From Episyrphus balteatus (taxonomy: Eukaryota; Arthropoda; Insecta; Diptera; Syrphidae): a stretch of DNA of 64,000 nucleotides. Each line of letters starts with the position of its first letter. The stretch's first letter is position 1. Made by a program: the position numbers and the translations under genes. Below the pieces are notes generated by a model. That model saw only the letters and a program-made list of their open reading frames with translations. It did not search any database and had not been told where the DNA came from. Positions 52,801 through 60,537 of this stretch are shown piece after piece. The DNA lies in contig NC_079134.1 of the NCBI RefSeq assembly GCF_945859705.1, forward strand, positions 43,082,402 through 43,146,401. The letters are read 5' to 3'.

Positions 52801-55800
52801 TTTTCAGCAAGACGTCAGATTCTACTTCGAAGAAGTTTAGTTCTACTTCGAAGACTTTTAAAGTGTGATCATAATAATCAAGTTCTTTTATTATAAAAGT
52901 TTTTAATTTTGAAGGAGCCAAAAATCGCCAAAATGAAAACTTAAGGAGCCAAATTTTGATAAATTGGAAATCAGAATTAGAAGGAGCCGGAGAAAACTTG
53001 AAGGAGCCGGTTTGGCTATAAATAGCCGGTCCTGGCAACACTGTATTAGAGATGTGTTTTAAAGTATTATTAAAACTGTCTATTAGACAGTGTCTAAGGC
53101 TTATTATCAAGCCAATAAAATAGGTTAATGGGCGAAGCTTTCAGATTCAAATATTGACAGCTTTTTTGTCAGTTTTATTGTCAGTATAAACAAATGTCAA
53201 ACTAATCAAAATAGACTCCTTATATCTTTTGACAGATTCGTGATACATTACGAATATTAACTCTTTGTTCTCTTTCCTTACTTTATAAAAAAAAACCTAC
53301 TTCAACCTGTTATTTCGATAAAATTTTATGGAAACTTTTAGAGAATTTTGTCGAAAATTTAAAACTTCGTGTGCTGAAAATAAAGTTGCATTATTTTGGA
53401 CCAAGATGACATTTACTGTGTCGATTGGTTTCTTACAGTTTACATTGGTTTCTATAAAGTGCTTAGAACTTCAGACTTTATTCAACTACAACAACTTCTT
53501 GATGAGTATTAGCCCAATAGAATATATTCATTTCAAATGTTGTCTTCAAATTTCTAAAAAATTTTAGATAATATTACATTTCCAATATCTTGCCAATAAT
53601 ACCTGGTAAATTTTAATAAGAATCCCAGTTCAAATAATGTTACATGGAAATTTACATTTATACTCAAATACTAAAACGTTCATTAATAGATGGAAGATAA
53701 TAAAATGTGTTAACCAAATTAATATAGCTAAAGTAGTTCAAAGTAGTTTTAAGTACTAAGCAGCAGATAACGAAACTATTTTTCCCTTTTTGTCAAATGC
53801 ATACGTTTACGTCAATTGTTTTAACAGAACAGAAGCATTTATCTGTCAAGTTGTTTTTCGGTTTGGACAGTTCATATTTTCTTTCAGACGTAAAAAATTT
53901 ATTTTAAAATGAATAGAAAAACATTTTTAAACAATTAAAAAATTGTATCGTATCACAATTTATTTAAATATGCCAGAGAAATGAGCAACGATAAAAAAAT
54001 CGTAATCCTTATGAAGGACTTCGTTAGCAGCCTTATTGCGTTCGAAAACAAAACTAAACGAAACTAAGTACGTCATCTGATTTTTTTCGTAGGGCACCGT
54101 ACAAACTTCCAAAAAGAACAAATAGTGTGATCTGATTCTTCGTTTCCATTTATACAAACACAAGAGAACTTTCTGTTAATCGATAAATAATATCCGCTTT
54201 GTTTTGGAGAAGGAAGCCGATCATGAGTAGGTGATTTAGTACATTTGGTACTTCATCTACAACTACTCTTTTGCAAAAGTAGTCGTTGGGAATTGCATTG
54301 CTTTCCTTAATTGTGTGTTCCATTAAATTGTTATTAACCATCTGATAAAATTAATATTATTTTTTTTAAATATAAAGAACTCTGTTGATAGGAACCCTGG
54401 GAGCATTAACCAATTGCAAGTAAAAATTATTTGAACATTTTCTATTTTCTTGTAAGTATAGACTCCACGTGCACAATGCCTTGACCTTGACTTCCTCTTA
54501 TCAAAGTCACCCAAGCTATCAGATATTGAACAAGGTTACAATTTTTTCGGACAAATTTTTCGATGTCTTCAATTTATGAAAATGTAAAATTAACCGCATC
54601 CCTTTGGAGGCGTTAAACTATAAATGAGTTGATAATCTAGTACAAATAGTGTTACATTTACAGATTCTGCCCGATTACCTTGGAATTGCATTGATTTCCT
54701 TGAATATGTGAAAAATACCCAAACATTTAAGAGCTAGCAAAACCAAATTTTTTTCAGAACCCAAGTTGAACAAGAAAATTGATAGTATCAAGTTTAAAAT
54801 TTTTTTTTTATTTCGCCGTTAAGAATTGAAATCTTGGAGTACAAAATATGGAAACGTGTGAAAAAAAAACATGGTGAATTGGAACGAAATCCATTTTTTT
54901 ATCAACTTCGTTCCGATTCACACCGTTTTTCGACCACTTTTCAAGATGCGACAGTTACAAATTGTAGGAGGTATATGATGGTTATGCTTAACGTGTGAAA
55001 CGGCCTTACACTGTAATTTCGAACACAATGAGGAGCAAATACGTTCCACAAAAAAGTAAATACGTTCCACATGTTTTTCCTTCTCTAATGAAAACAAGAA
55101 ATACAAAATGAACACGTTCCACAGGATATATATAATTTGTGTTTTTTTGTTTAATTTTGGAAAATTTGTTTACTCCATTTGAAAGATGGAGTGATTTGGA
55201 AGTTGATTGTTCAAATTCACTCCTTTTACAATTTTGACATTTGTTTTGGAGTGATGTTACCGTTAGGAATTTTTTTAGTTCCGAGAAATGACAAATGAAT
55301 GCGTTCAGCACTTTACAGAGAAGGAATATTATTGCGAAACAAATTATTATTATTGCGAAACGAATTATTTAAATTAAAAAAAATTTGGTAATTTTATAAT
55401 TTTTTTAAGCTTAAAATAGGAAGATAAATTTGCCAAATTTGTTTTGACTTTTTCGACGAACTTCACTTTTTTAAAAGTTCCAAAAAATATAAAATGTTTT
55501 TTTTTTAATTTAAATAAATAAACGTGATAGACTCCTACAAATTTTTAAATTTAATATTTAAAATTGAAAAACAAAAATAATAAAAAAAATTAAGGGAATA
55601 AACCTTTTTTGAGATTAATTTGTATTAATCCTGTGTTTAAAAATAAATATATTTTTCCACTTCTGTCATCATTATATGGACTTCCTAATTATCCCCGTTA
55701 GATTTGAATTGATTTTCAATAAAAATCAATTTTATTAACCCTTGGTTAAGTTTCTAACAGCTATTATAAATGACCATAACCTAGTTTTTCTACCTCAAAA

Positions 55801-55965
55801 ACCGTTAATTAATCATATTTTTTTTTTACAATCACTTACCTTAGCATCAACAAAACTATCTCGTCCATTCAAAAGGCATATCAGATAAATTGCAAATATC
55901 ACCGCCCAAATATAGGATAAGTTTGGGCTGCCCAAGAGACCGGACAGGCCTCTGGGAGTTTTCAT
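19636..55965 (-). CDS. vkg: Collagen IV alpha2-like chain, viking ortholog (8 coding exons, 1807 aa)
   Basis: Joined coding exons on the minus strand: 55965-55840, 25305-25123, 25059-25015, 24950-23188, 23128-20366, 20313-20199, 20138-19915, 19840-19636. The phases fit exactly (5424 nt) and all introns are GT-AG. The protein has a signal peptide (residues 1-42 region), a Cys cluster VCNQTQCDC at 43-51, a Gly-X-Y region with many short interruptions and RGD tripeptides to about 1515, and a PPPPPA linker. The NC1 domain (about 1524-1744) has two C4 repeats; the first has Cys at 1540, 1573, 1585, 1591, 1628 and 1631. A basic Pro/Arg tail (1745-1807) follows. The RGFVFARHSQT start of NC1 and the tail match viking rather than Col4a1. 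The secreted chain trimerises with Col4a1 and builds basement membrane. Intron 1 is 30.5 kb; a small extra exon inside it cannot be excluded, since Drosophila viking is somewhat longer. Confidence 0.95.
19915..20138 (-). CDS. vkg: viking coding exon 7 (second C4 repeat)
   Basis: 224 bp with the family motifs GQNLVSPGSC, ECHGHGRCNYYD and ASFWL. It ends in a split Arg codon, CAG|GTACTA. Confidence 0.93.
20199..20313 (-). CDS. vkg: viking coding exon 6 (C4 junction)
   Basis: 115 bp encoding the CVVC that closes the first C4 repeat and the start of the second (VISLHSQSMSIPDCP, WTGYSYLM). Donor GTAAGT, phase 0. Confidence 0.93.
20366..23128 (-). CDS. vkg: viking coding exon 5 (collagenous region and first C4 repeat)
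   Basis: 2763 bp completing the split Ala codon and continuing GQKGETGSFG. It covers the rest of the triple-helical region, the PPPPPA linker and most of the first C4 repeat (from RGFVFARHSQT to DLMKYIS). It ends AG|GTAAGT in phase 2. Long open frames on the opposite strand here are shadows of the GC-biased Gly/Pro codons. Confidence 0.95.
23188..24950 (-). CDS. vkg: viking coding exon 4 (collagenous)
   Basis: 1763 bp of Gly-X-Y coding sequence starting GPPGGDGPQGPHGIDGC. It has interruptions and scattered cysteines (DGC near its start, DDCGVC in the middle). It ends in phase 2, GC|GTAAGT. Confidence 0.95.
25015..25059 (-). CDS. vkg: viking coding exon 3 (45-bp Gly-X-Y exon)
   Basis: 15 codons, GDIGETGRPGLQGPR: five perfect Gly-X-Y triplets, phase 0. 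The donor is GTAATA, the same non-optimal form proposed for the neighbouring Col4a1 introns. Confidence 0.88.
25123..25305 (-). CDS. vkg: viking coding exon 2 (N-terminal cysteine cluster)
   Basis: 61 codons from an acceptor TTTTTTGTAG to a donor GTAAGT, phase 0 on both sides. It starts VCNQTQCDCEGLKGAPG, so it carries the cysteines of the 7S-type N-terminal region, which cross-links four collagen IV trimers, and the first Gly-X-Y triplets. Confidence 0.92.
25478..26061. repeat. Tandem dimer of a ~200-bp repeat, one copy split by a MITE
   Basis: Copy A is 25478-25656 plus 25833-25850; copy B is 25851-26061. Both read from GCTTGTATAA.GCCTTACAG through CACTAACTGTCAAATTTTCA to TTTATGC...AGTGATG. 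Weaker relatives with GCTTCTATAAAGC/CTTACA cores occur near 27030-27090, 41590-41650 and 45155-45210. It lies within viking intron 1. Confidence 0.65.
25657..25829. mobile_element. 173-bp palindromic MITE with TTA duplication (Harbinger-like)
   Basis: Ends AGGCTTGGCCACACCGGAGG and its reverse complement; the arms match for about 60 bp with few differences. The element is flanked by TTA at 25654-25656 and 25830-25832. A 3-bp TWA duplication is typical of PIF/Harbinger elements. A decayed relative with ATACCGCTAC words appears near 62880-63000. Confidence 0.75.
26917..26993. repeat. Minisatellite, ~17-bp unit
   Basis: About five units of the form TCTATTTGACACAATG in direct tandem. Confidence 0.8.
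27240..27413. mobile_element. TA-flanked palindromic MITE family, copy 1
   Basis: The left end reads AAGTTGCGTTCATTTG and the right end CCAAAGGAACGCTGCTA. The arms carry the family words CTCATGATTAGAAATCTAGTAC and GTACTAGATCTACTAATCA. Same family as the copies at 30461, 30712, 30951, 40283, 48893, 51980, 54591 and 59954. Confidence 0.7.
28938..29102. mobile_element. Foldback element, ~165 bp
   Basis: Left ACGGTGTTCACATTG pairs with right CAATGTGAACAGCGT. A further inner match lies around CTCACT/AGTGAC. Non-coding. Confidence 0.55.
30461..30589. mobile_element. TA-flanked palindromic MITE, almost perfect hairpin
   Basis: TAGCTGCGTTCCTTTGG at the left and CCAAAGGAACGCAGCTA at the right. The arms pair for about 55 bp with few mismatches; TA lies at both outer ends. 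The inner part differs from most family members (AAGTAGTTCAAAGCAGC), and a fragment of this inner type recurs near 53736-53780. Confidence 0.8.
30712..30870. mobile_element. TA-flanked palindromic MITE family copy
   Basis: Left TAGCCGCGTTTCTTTGGGGG, right CCTCCAATAGAGCAAGGCTA. Inside are CCATGAGTAGAAATCTAGTAC and GTACTAGATCTACTCATGAG as inverted arms. Confidence 0.75.
30951..31205. mobile_element. TA-flanked palindromic MITE, long subfamily
   Basis: It begins AGCCCCGTTCCTTTGGAGG. Inner arms TACTCATGCTCTTCTG and CAGAAGAGCATGAGTAGA enclose an additional palindrome around GAATTGCATTGATTTG. The same inner part recurs at 51980-52153 and near 54216-54320. Confidence 0.65.
31206..34785. other. viking intron 1, mostly unique segment
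   Basis: No gene seen. A stretch at about 31790-31935 is markedly richer in G+C than its surroundings (for example GACGACGTTGATCGTCGG, GGCAGCGGGCGG) and shows no repeat structure; it could be a regulatory element but carries no diagnostic motif. Confidence 0.4.
34786..34846. repeat. Short inverted repeat
   Basis: ATGAGAACCGACCCA and TGGGTCGGTTCTCAT are perfect inverted arms around a ~32-bp loop. Confidence 0.7.
34915..35135. mobile_element. Probable decayed foldback element
   Basis: GCGTTCAGGTGTGG and TTTTTGTCGTCG at the left are mirrored by CACACCTGAACGTCGACGAC at the right. It shares the ACCTGAACG word with the spacer of the palindrome at 25657-25829. The ends are not well defined. Confidence 0.4.
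35136..40063. other. viking intron 1, segment without gene
   Basis: AT-rich. The short open frames have no recognisable domain and no codon structure. A GC-richer, non-repetitive patch at about 38940-39130 is the only contrast. Confidence 0.45.
40064..40238. mobile_element. 175-bp palindromic MITE with TTA duplication (Harbinger-like)
   Basis: AGCCAGAACTATAATTGGCG at the left and its exact reverse complement at the right. The arms continue through ACTCCATCC, CAATTGTTGTTG and TTTTCATCCG to a short central loop. TTA flanks both ends (40061-40063 and 40239-40241). The termini differ from those of the 25657 element, so it is a separate family. Confidence 0.78.
40283..40408. mobile_element. TA-flanked palindromic MITE family copy
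   Basis: Left TAGCCGTGTTCATTTGAAGG, then GTACTCATGAG and AATCTAGTAC. The right arm (TACTCATAAGTACTT, CACCTCCAAAAAAATG) is more decayed. Confidence 0.65.
40409..48892. other. viking intron 1, segment without gene
   Basis: No gene recognised. It contains decayed repeats (41590-41650, 45155-45210), an imperfect repeat cluster at 42903-43166 (ACTACCCAACTAACAG against GGTAGTCGGG; two CAACG.ATTCTATGGGT words), and a non-repetitive GC-richer stretch near 41940-42260. Confidence 0.45.
48893..49456. mobile_element. Large member of the TA-flanked MITE family, ~560 bp
   Basis: The left end reads TAGCAGCGTTCC then TACTCATGAGTAAAAATC. The right end carries CTACTCATGAGTAGTC, CTACCACCTCAAAAGG and GGCTGC. 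The ends are inverted, but the interior is longer and unrelated to the short copies. Confidence 0.5.
49457..50514. other. viking intron 1, repeat-like segment
   Basis: TACCGACTTCC near 49461 and GGAAGTCGGTTT near 49565 form an inverted pair around TGGACTGAGTGAACCAATTT. I read this as an old repeat copy. No gene. Confidence 0.35.
50515..50626. mobile_element. Foldback element, ~112 bp
   Basis: Left GGTAAACCTGGTTAAGTGG and right CCATTTAACCAGGTTTACC are inverted, as are the outer AACGGTG and CACCGTT. The left arm lacks about ten bases. Confidence 0.65.
50627..51979. other. viking intron 1, segment without gene
   Basis: AT-rich; nothing recognised. Confidence 0.4.
51980..52153. mobile_element. 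TA-flanked MITE family copy, long subfamily, ends decayed
   Basis: GTAGTTTACTCATGAGTAGA and CTAGTAC at the left, ACTACTCATGCTCTTCT inside, AAACTACTAGTAGCAC and CCACCTCCTAAAAGGG at the right. Confidence 0.55.
52187..53043. mobile_element. Non-autonomous hAT element, 857 bp
   Basis: The terminal inverted repeats CAGTGTTGCCAG and CTGGCAACACTG are perfect over 12 bp. They are flanked by a perfect 8-bp duplication, TATTAGAG, at 52179-52186 and 53044-53051. GGAGCC motifs occur twice near the left end and four times near the right end, all in one orientation, with GCCAAAAATCGCCA-like extensions. No transposase. It is interrupted by a smaller MITE at 52507-52755. Confidence 0.9.
52507..52755. mobile_element. 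TA-flanked MITE nested in the hAT element, 249 bp
   Basis: TGAGGCGTTCAGAATAATAA at the left against ATTATAATTCTGAACGCCTCA (shown in part) at the right. TA lies on both sides (52505-52506, 52756-52757), consistent with a Tc1/mariner-type mobiliser. Confidence 0.75.
54591..54705. mobile_element. Truncated TA-flanked MITE copy
   Basis: Left end TAACCGCATCCCTTTGGAGG and GATAATCTAGTAC are present, together with the GGAATTGCATTGATTTCC core of the long subfamily. The right arm is missing. Confidence 0.5.
54870..54935. repeat. Imperfect inverted repeat
   Basis: GGTGAATTGGAACGAA and TTCGTTCCGATTCACACC form the arms, separated by about 20 bp. Confidence 0.6.
55840..55965 (-). CDS. vkg: viking coding exon 1 (signal peptide)
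   Basis: It encodes 42 residues beginning MKTPRGLSGLLGSPNLSY, then a hydrophobic core (IWAVIFAIYLICLL) and NGRDSFVDAK. It ends AAG|GTAAGT in phase 0. The stretch before the core is long for a secretion signal (about 17 residues) but carries two basic residues. Start at the only ATG of the exon. It joins in frame to VCNQTQCDC of exon 2, 30 kb away. Confidence 0.9.
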
Positions 55966-57326
55966 TTCGCACAAGAAAAAAAATCAAATTTCAAAAAAAA
56001 TTCTAAAAGTCCACCAAAAACCGATCAAAATGATCTACAAGAAATTAAAAAAAAAAAAAACAAAAATAAAAAAAAATTAAATCAAATCCCGCCGAATTTT
56101 AAAACACATCGATCTTGATGAAAATCTCCGCACAAAAAAGGTTTTTTTTATTATATGTCTTTACCTCCTCAACGATTGAAACTTCTTTTGCAAAAGAATT
56201 GTGGTAACCGACTTTCGAACTATTACGAAGAGATCTCTCTGTAAGCCAAACGAAATAAATGGACAAAAATTATCCCAAGCAGCAGAGCAATACTCACTCC
56301 TCCTGCATGGAGATCGACAAACGTTCGAAGTGTTACTAAACACGAGTCTCCCAACAGAATTTCAGTTTTGCCCAATGCTTTGCCCAACACACATACAAAA
56401 GATTGCAATGTCTGGAGCTCCTCTACTCCCAAAGAGAACACAATACTGATATTCCCGTTGCTGCCGTCAGCTATGTAGCCTCAAAGCAAAAAACAACCCT
56501 CTACATTAGTGAAGATCATTTCGTTCCATTATGTCAATGTATTGTTTCAGCGCGTTGAAATGACGACGCGCACACTTGTAGCACTTTATGAATCCATATC
56601 ACTTGCTTTTTGACCCCACACACCACATGCCTCCCTTAGCACCCTCTCGTACCGCCTCGCACCGCGCCGCTGCCGGCCGGAATTCATGTTCGGTAGAGGC
56701 GATCCTCTGCGCGAATCGATCTCGCAATCGTCCTCTTCCACCCAACATTATCGCATAAAAATGGGCCAGAGGAGCGCTGGAGTGGAAGTCTTTGATTTTT
56801 GCTCCAGAATAATGTATCTAGAATACAAAAAAAATATATACATTGTACGGCATCCAGAGCGATCGTGTTTCTGGTGTGGTGGTGCGTGGTGGTTCTTACG
56901 GTATCATCTTCATAATCATATCGCGCTCCACATGTACACGAGGCATTGTGCTCTTTTGGTTTTGGTGTATATTTGATTCTGGTTGCTTGCTTGCTCTGGA
57001 TCTGGCGCTGGTTGCTGGCTGTTGCCGATCGTCTAGCAGCAGCAATCTGGAATCCAAAGGCATTCTCCCCTTGGTTTATGAATGTATGTGTAGAGAGGAG
57101 CCGTGTAGCTACTGTATGATATATGTAGTTTTGGTGCCTCGTTTGCGTCTTGTGTGAACTATTTGTGAGTTGAGCATAGTTAGTTGATTGCTGCCTTCTA
57201 GAGTTAGCTGGCTGTTAGGAGGATTTTTCCGTTGTGATTTCGCTCCAGATCAGTACGCTCTAGTCGATCCATCGCGTCAGATCGCAAAAAGGAAAGAACC
57301 CGCTGTTCCCTCCTATTCAAGGGTGG
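55966..57326. promoter_or_regulatory. Divergent promoter region between viking and Col4a1
   Basis: The two start codons, in opposite directions, are 1361 bp apart. The middle (about 56630-57100) is clearly richer in G+C than the flanking introns. In Drosophila the two collagen IV genes are likewise head-to-head. A weak Inr-like TCAGTATT on the minus strand (+1 at 56447) could start viking. A possible viking 5' UTR intron runs from GAG|GTAAAG (donor at 56164) to ACTTTTAG (acceptor at 56003), which would explain the 480-bp distance to the ATG. Short open frames here on both strands look like chance. Confidence 0.6.
57250..57283 (+). promoter_or_regulatory. Candidate Col4a1 core promoter (Inr + DPE)
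   Basis: TCAGTA at 57250-57255 fits the fly initiator, with A+1 at 57252. AGATC at 57279-57283 occupies exactly +28 to +32 and fits the DPE consensus RGWYV. The predicted 5' UTR is 75 nt to the ATG at 57327. No TATA box was seen at -30. Confidence 0.45.
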
Positions 57327-57346
57327 ATGGGGTTTTCTTTTACAAA
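57327..57346 (+). CDS. Col4a1: Col4a1 (Cg25C) ortholog, coding exon 1
   Basis: A 20-base coding exon, ATG GGG TTT TCT TTT ACA AA, followed by GTAATA as donor. Joined to the exon at 63874 it completes an AAG codon and reads MGFSFTK followed by FTIAVILAGVLLETEA: a basic residue, a hydrophobic core and a small-residue cleavage site. The resulting 23-residue signal has the same length as the Drosophila Col4a1 signal and the same layout (K/R just before the core). Position and direction relative to viking also fit. The exon is too short for gene finders. The evidence is phase fit plus context; no transcript was available. Confidence 0.6.
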
Positions 57347-59953
57347 GTAATAAAAAAAAAAGAATATAGGTTTCATATAAAAAAAAAATTTCAAAAAATT
57401 TTGCATCAGCTTTTTTTTTGTTTTTTTGAAAAATTTTGTGTTATGTGCGGTTTTTTTTAAGATAAATATTTAATTTTTTTTTAATTTCTCAAATTTTTAA
57501 AGTGATTTTTTTTATTTATAATTTCAGAAAAAAACACCCGAAAGTAAATTTTTAAAAAATTTTAAAACACGAAAAAAAGTAGATATATGTGAGATCACTC
57601 AATGTACCAATATCTGTAGACATTTTTTATTTTCAACGAATCCATGTGATATTTTAAACAAAAAAAATCATTTTGTGCAAAAAAGATTTCTCAATTATCA
57701 AAAAGGATAAAATAAATATCAGGAAAAGGTGCTCAGTTAGGAATTTAATTTTTTGAAACTACATAAATGGGGATAATGGGACCCCATATAAAAAGGTAAG
57801 TTTCAAATTAATTGTGGAAAATATATTTTTTTAGTAAATTTAAATTTATGGAAAATTTATTTTAAAATAACGAAAAATTAATTTTTTTTGTTCGGCTTAT
57901 CGAATCTAATCGAATATTACAACATTTTGACAAAATGGAATTGGGTCGGATGTAGAGTTTTACATTTTTTGAGCTCCGGTTTTGAATTGGAACAAAATGT
58001 CGTGTGACATAGTTTTGATTTGATTTTATCAGTATAACAGTTTAAATATATGTTTGAATTATGACATCACTTCCGGATTAATAATTTTTTTTTGTTTAAT
58101 ACTTAATTAAATGTAATTTGTATTTCTGCAACTAATTCATTAAACAAAAGGTTTGTTTAATTATATTAAATTTTTCTTTTGTTCAATAAAAGTTTCAAGT
58201 TTTATTTTAGAGAACAGTTTTTTTTTACTACTTTATTTTAATGGAAAGTAAACAGATTATTAACAATGCTTTTGATTTGGATTTAATTTTTTCTTTTTAT
58301 ACTTTCATTTGAATTTTTGCATTTTTTAAAACTCAAATTAATTATCAAATTAAAAATTAGTAAGTTTGTGGAACATAATAAGTTTTTACTTAACTTCATG
58401 TGAAATCAATAATAACTCAATGAGTTCCACAACATCTATGCAACCAAATTTAAATTTCTCAGTTTATGATTTAAGGGGATTGGTCCATTGTAGTAGGTAT
58501 TGGAAAACTGAACATTTGTAAAACAACTTACTTTACCAAAATGAGAATATATGGAAATGGAATACAATGCTAAAGCTTTCAGTATTTTCTATGAATGTTT
58601 TATTCTATTAGAACGAATGAGAACTACGCTCGAGCTTTGCTACTAATCCCATTTTCTAAAGCTATGCAAATAGTTATCTTATGTTAAAGTACTTTGAAGT
58701 TTAATTTTAAATTTCTTTATTTAGGCCGTGTAAATATTTAGGTTTAAAATTTCGTCTGGGATAAATTTTTGACACTAGATTTAGATTTTAGATAAGAATT
58801 GATTTTATTCAAAATTAACAATAAAAATTAAATAAAACAAAATCATTTAGACATGGCTATCTGCCGTAATTTTTGATCTATGAAGGTGAAAAGATAAATT
58901 TTCAGCTATCTTTTGATATGTATCATGCTTCTTCAGAGGATACCTTTTTGACAGAGCCTTTTGTTTCACCAAAGATAAATTCTATAATCAACTCACATAA
59001 AAAAGTTAAAAATTTATCCTCGGCTAAATATTATTTAACCCAGTTCACACCTGGCCTTAGAGTAGAAAAGAAATTTAAGGAAGTAAAAAAATTAGTTAGT
59101 TTTGTGCTGGACGAAAGCATCTCATTAAGTTTAAAACAACAAAAACGTTATCACCACAAGAAAAAACATTTATTTTTAATGTAATTTACTTAAAGATCTA
59201 TGAAACTGAAAACAAACAACAGGAAATTATATAATTTAGCTCAAGTTTATTAATTTAAAAATACTACCACATTTTTCTTCCGTTCTAATGTTTTCTTTTA
59301 GGTTGTAATTCTTTGTATCTGTTATGTGCCTTAAATCTTAAGGAATCATAAGTTACATACAAACTCTTGCAATAATTACTTTTTGCTTATTTTAAATTGG
59401 GATGATTGCAAAATGATGTAGGTATTTTTAATTTTTATAAGAATTAATGAGTGTTATAAAATGTCTATTTAGATATTGAATAAAATCAAAATTTATCTAC
59501 TTTTTTAACATTTTTAACCCAATTCCTCTTTGGATACTTTAAAGATGTGTAGTTTTCCACAAAAGAAAGTTCTCACGAGAGAACAAACAACTTCAACTTC
59601 TTGCGAATTTTAGTCCAAAAAAAAAATTCTTCCGACAAAAATATGAGATTCATCAAAAAAAAATTAAAACAACAAAGTAGTTTAACCATTTGTTTACAAA
59701 CAGTTGTTGTCCAGGTATTATTATTTGTTTATTACAATTTGATATATTTTCTCAAGTTTATTCAATCAAAACCTTATATGTATGTATCACCTTTAAAATG
59801 CAAGCCTTTTTATACTTAAAATTAAATATTCATATACGTTGTGTTTATATTGGAAAAGTAGCCATATTTTATCTGCAAACGTTTTTCTTTCTGACCAAAT
59901 TAAAGTGACATACTGACATCTGACAGTAGAGTTAAGAGTGCGTTCCTAGATAT

Positions 59954-60080
59954 TAGCCGGCCGTTTCATTGGAGGTGGTAGTTTACTCATGAGATAGATC
60001 TAGTACTAAAATTAACAAAAAATGATCTGTACTAGATTTCTACTCTGGAGTAAACAGCCACCTTCAATGAAACAGGGCTA
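59954..60080. mobile_element. TA-flanked palindromic MITE family copy
   Basis: TAGCCGGCCGTTTCATTGG at the left, CCTTCAATGAAACAGGGCTA at the right. Inner arms TACTCATGAGATAGATCTAG and GTACTAGATTTCTACTC. TA at both outer ends. Confidence 0.78.
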
Positions 60081-60537
60081 CTAACTACAAATTCTAGCTC
60101 ATTCTGTTTCTGCATTAAACAAATGAGGTGAAAAATATCTCATTTCCCTAATGGGGAAATTGAAACTTTTTACGACCAAAATTAACGTGTTTTTCTCTAA
60201 AAATGGATCTAATGATTTTGATTAAAAAAATACGTCAAATAAAATTACACTTTTGAAATAAAAAAAGTATTCATTGCACTGTTTTTTTTTGGCTTCCTCG
60301 TTAACGAAATAGGTACTGATTTGAATGCAAATTTTTCTACAAAAACGTTTCAGTAACTCTAATGCTAAAAATTATAACAAAATCATTTTGGATATTCAAT
60401 TTTATTTTAACTTGCGATACAGGTACTATAGGGCAAGATTAGAAAAAAAAATCGAACTCGATAACAATTAGACATGACACATGATATTACTATGATGGAG
60501 AATGCCAAAAAAGTGGCTCCGACAATTCTGTCTGTTT

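Larger units (their letters stand above)
53052..55839. other. viking intron 1, segment next to exon 1
   Basis: No gene. It contains MITE fragments at about 54216-54320 and 54591-54705, and a hairpin at about 54870-54935. Confidence 0.45.

Noticed and set aside
52736..53110. 124-residue frame across the right end of the hAT element
   Set aside because: It crosses the element boundary and the nested MITE, so it cannot be an ancestral transposase frame.
56201..56449. 82-residue plus-strand frame and overlapping minus-strand frames upstream of viking
   Set aside because: They overlap each other on both strands in a promoter/5' UTR region and lack any family resemblance.
57190..57460. 90-residue frame beginning LPSRVSWLLGGFF as a Col4a1 start
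   Set aside because: It opens at TTG, not ATG, lacks a basic n-region, and runs into poly-lysine low complexity. The ATG at 57327 in another frame splices cleanly instead.
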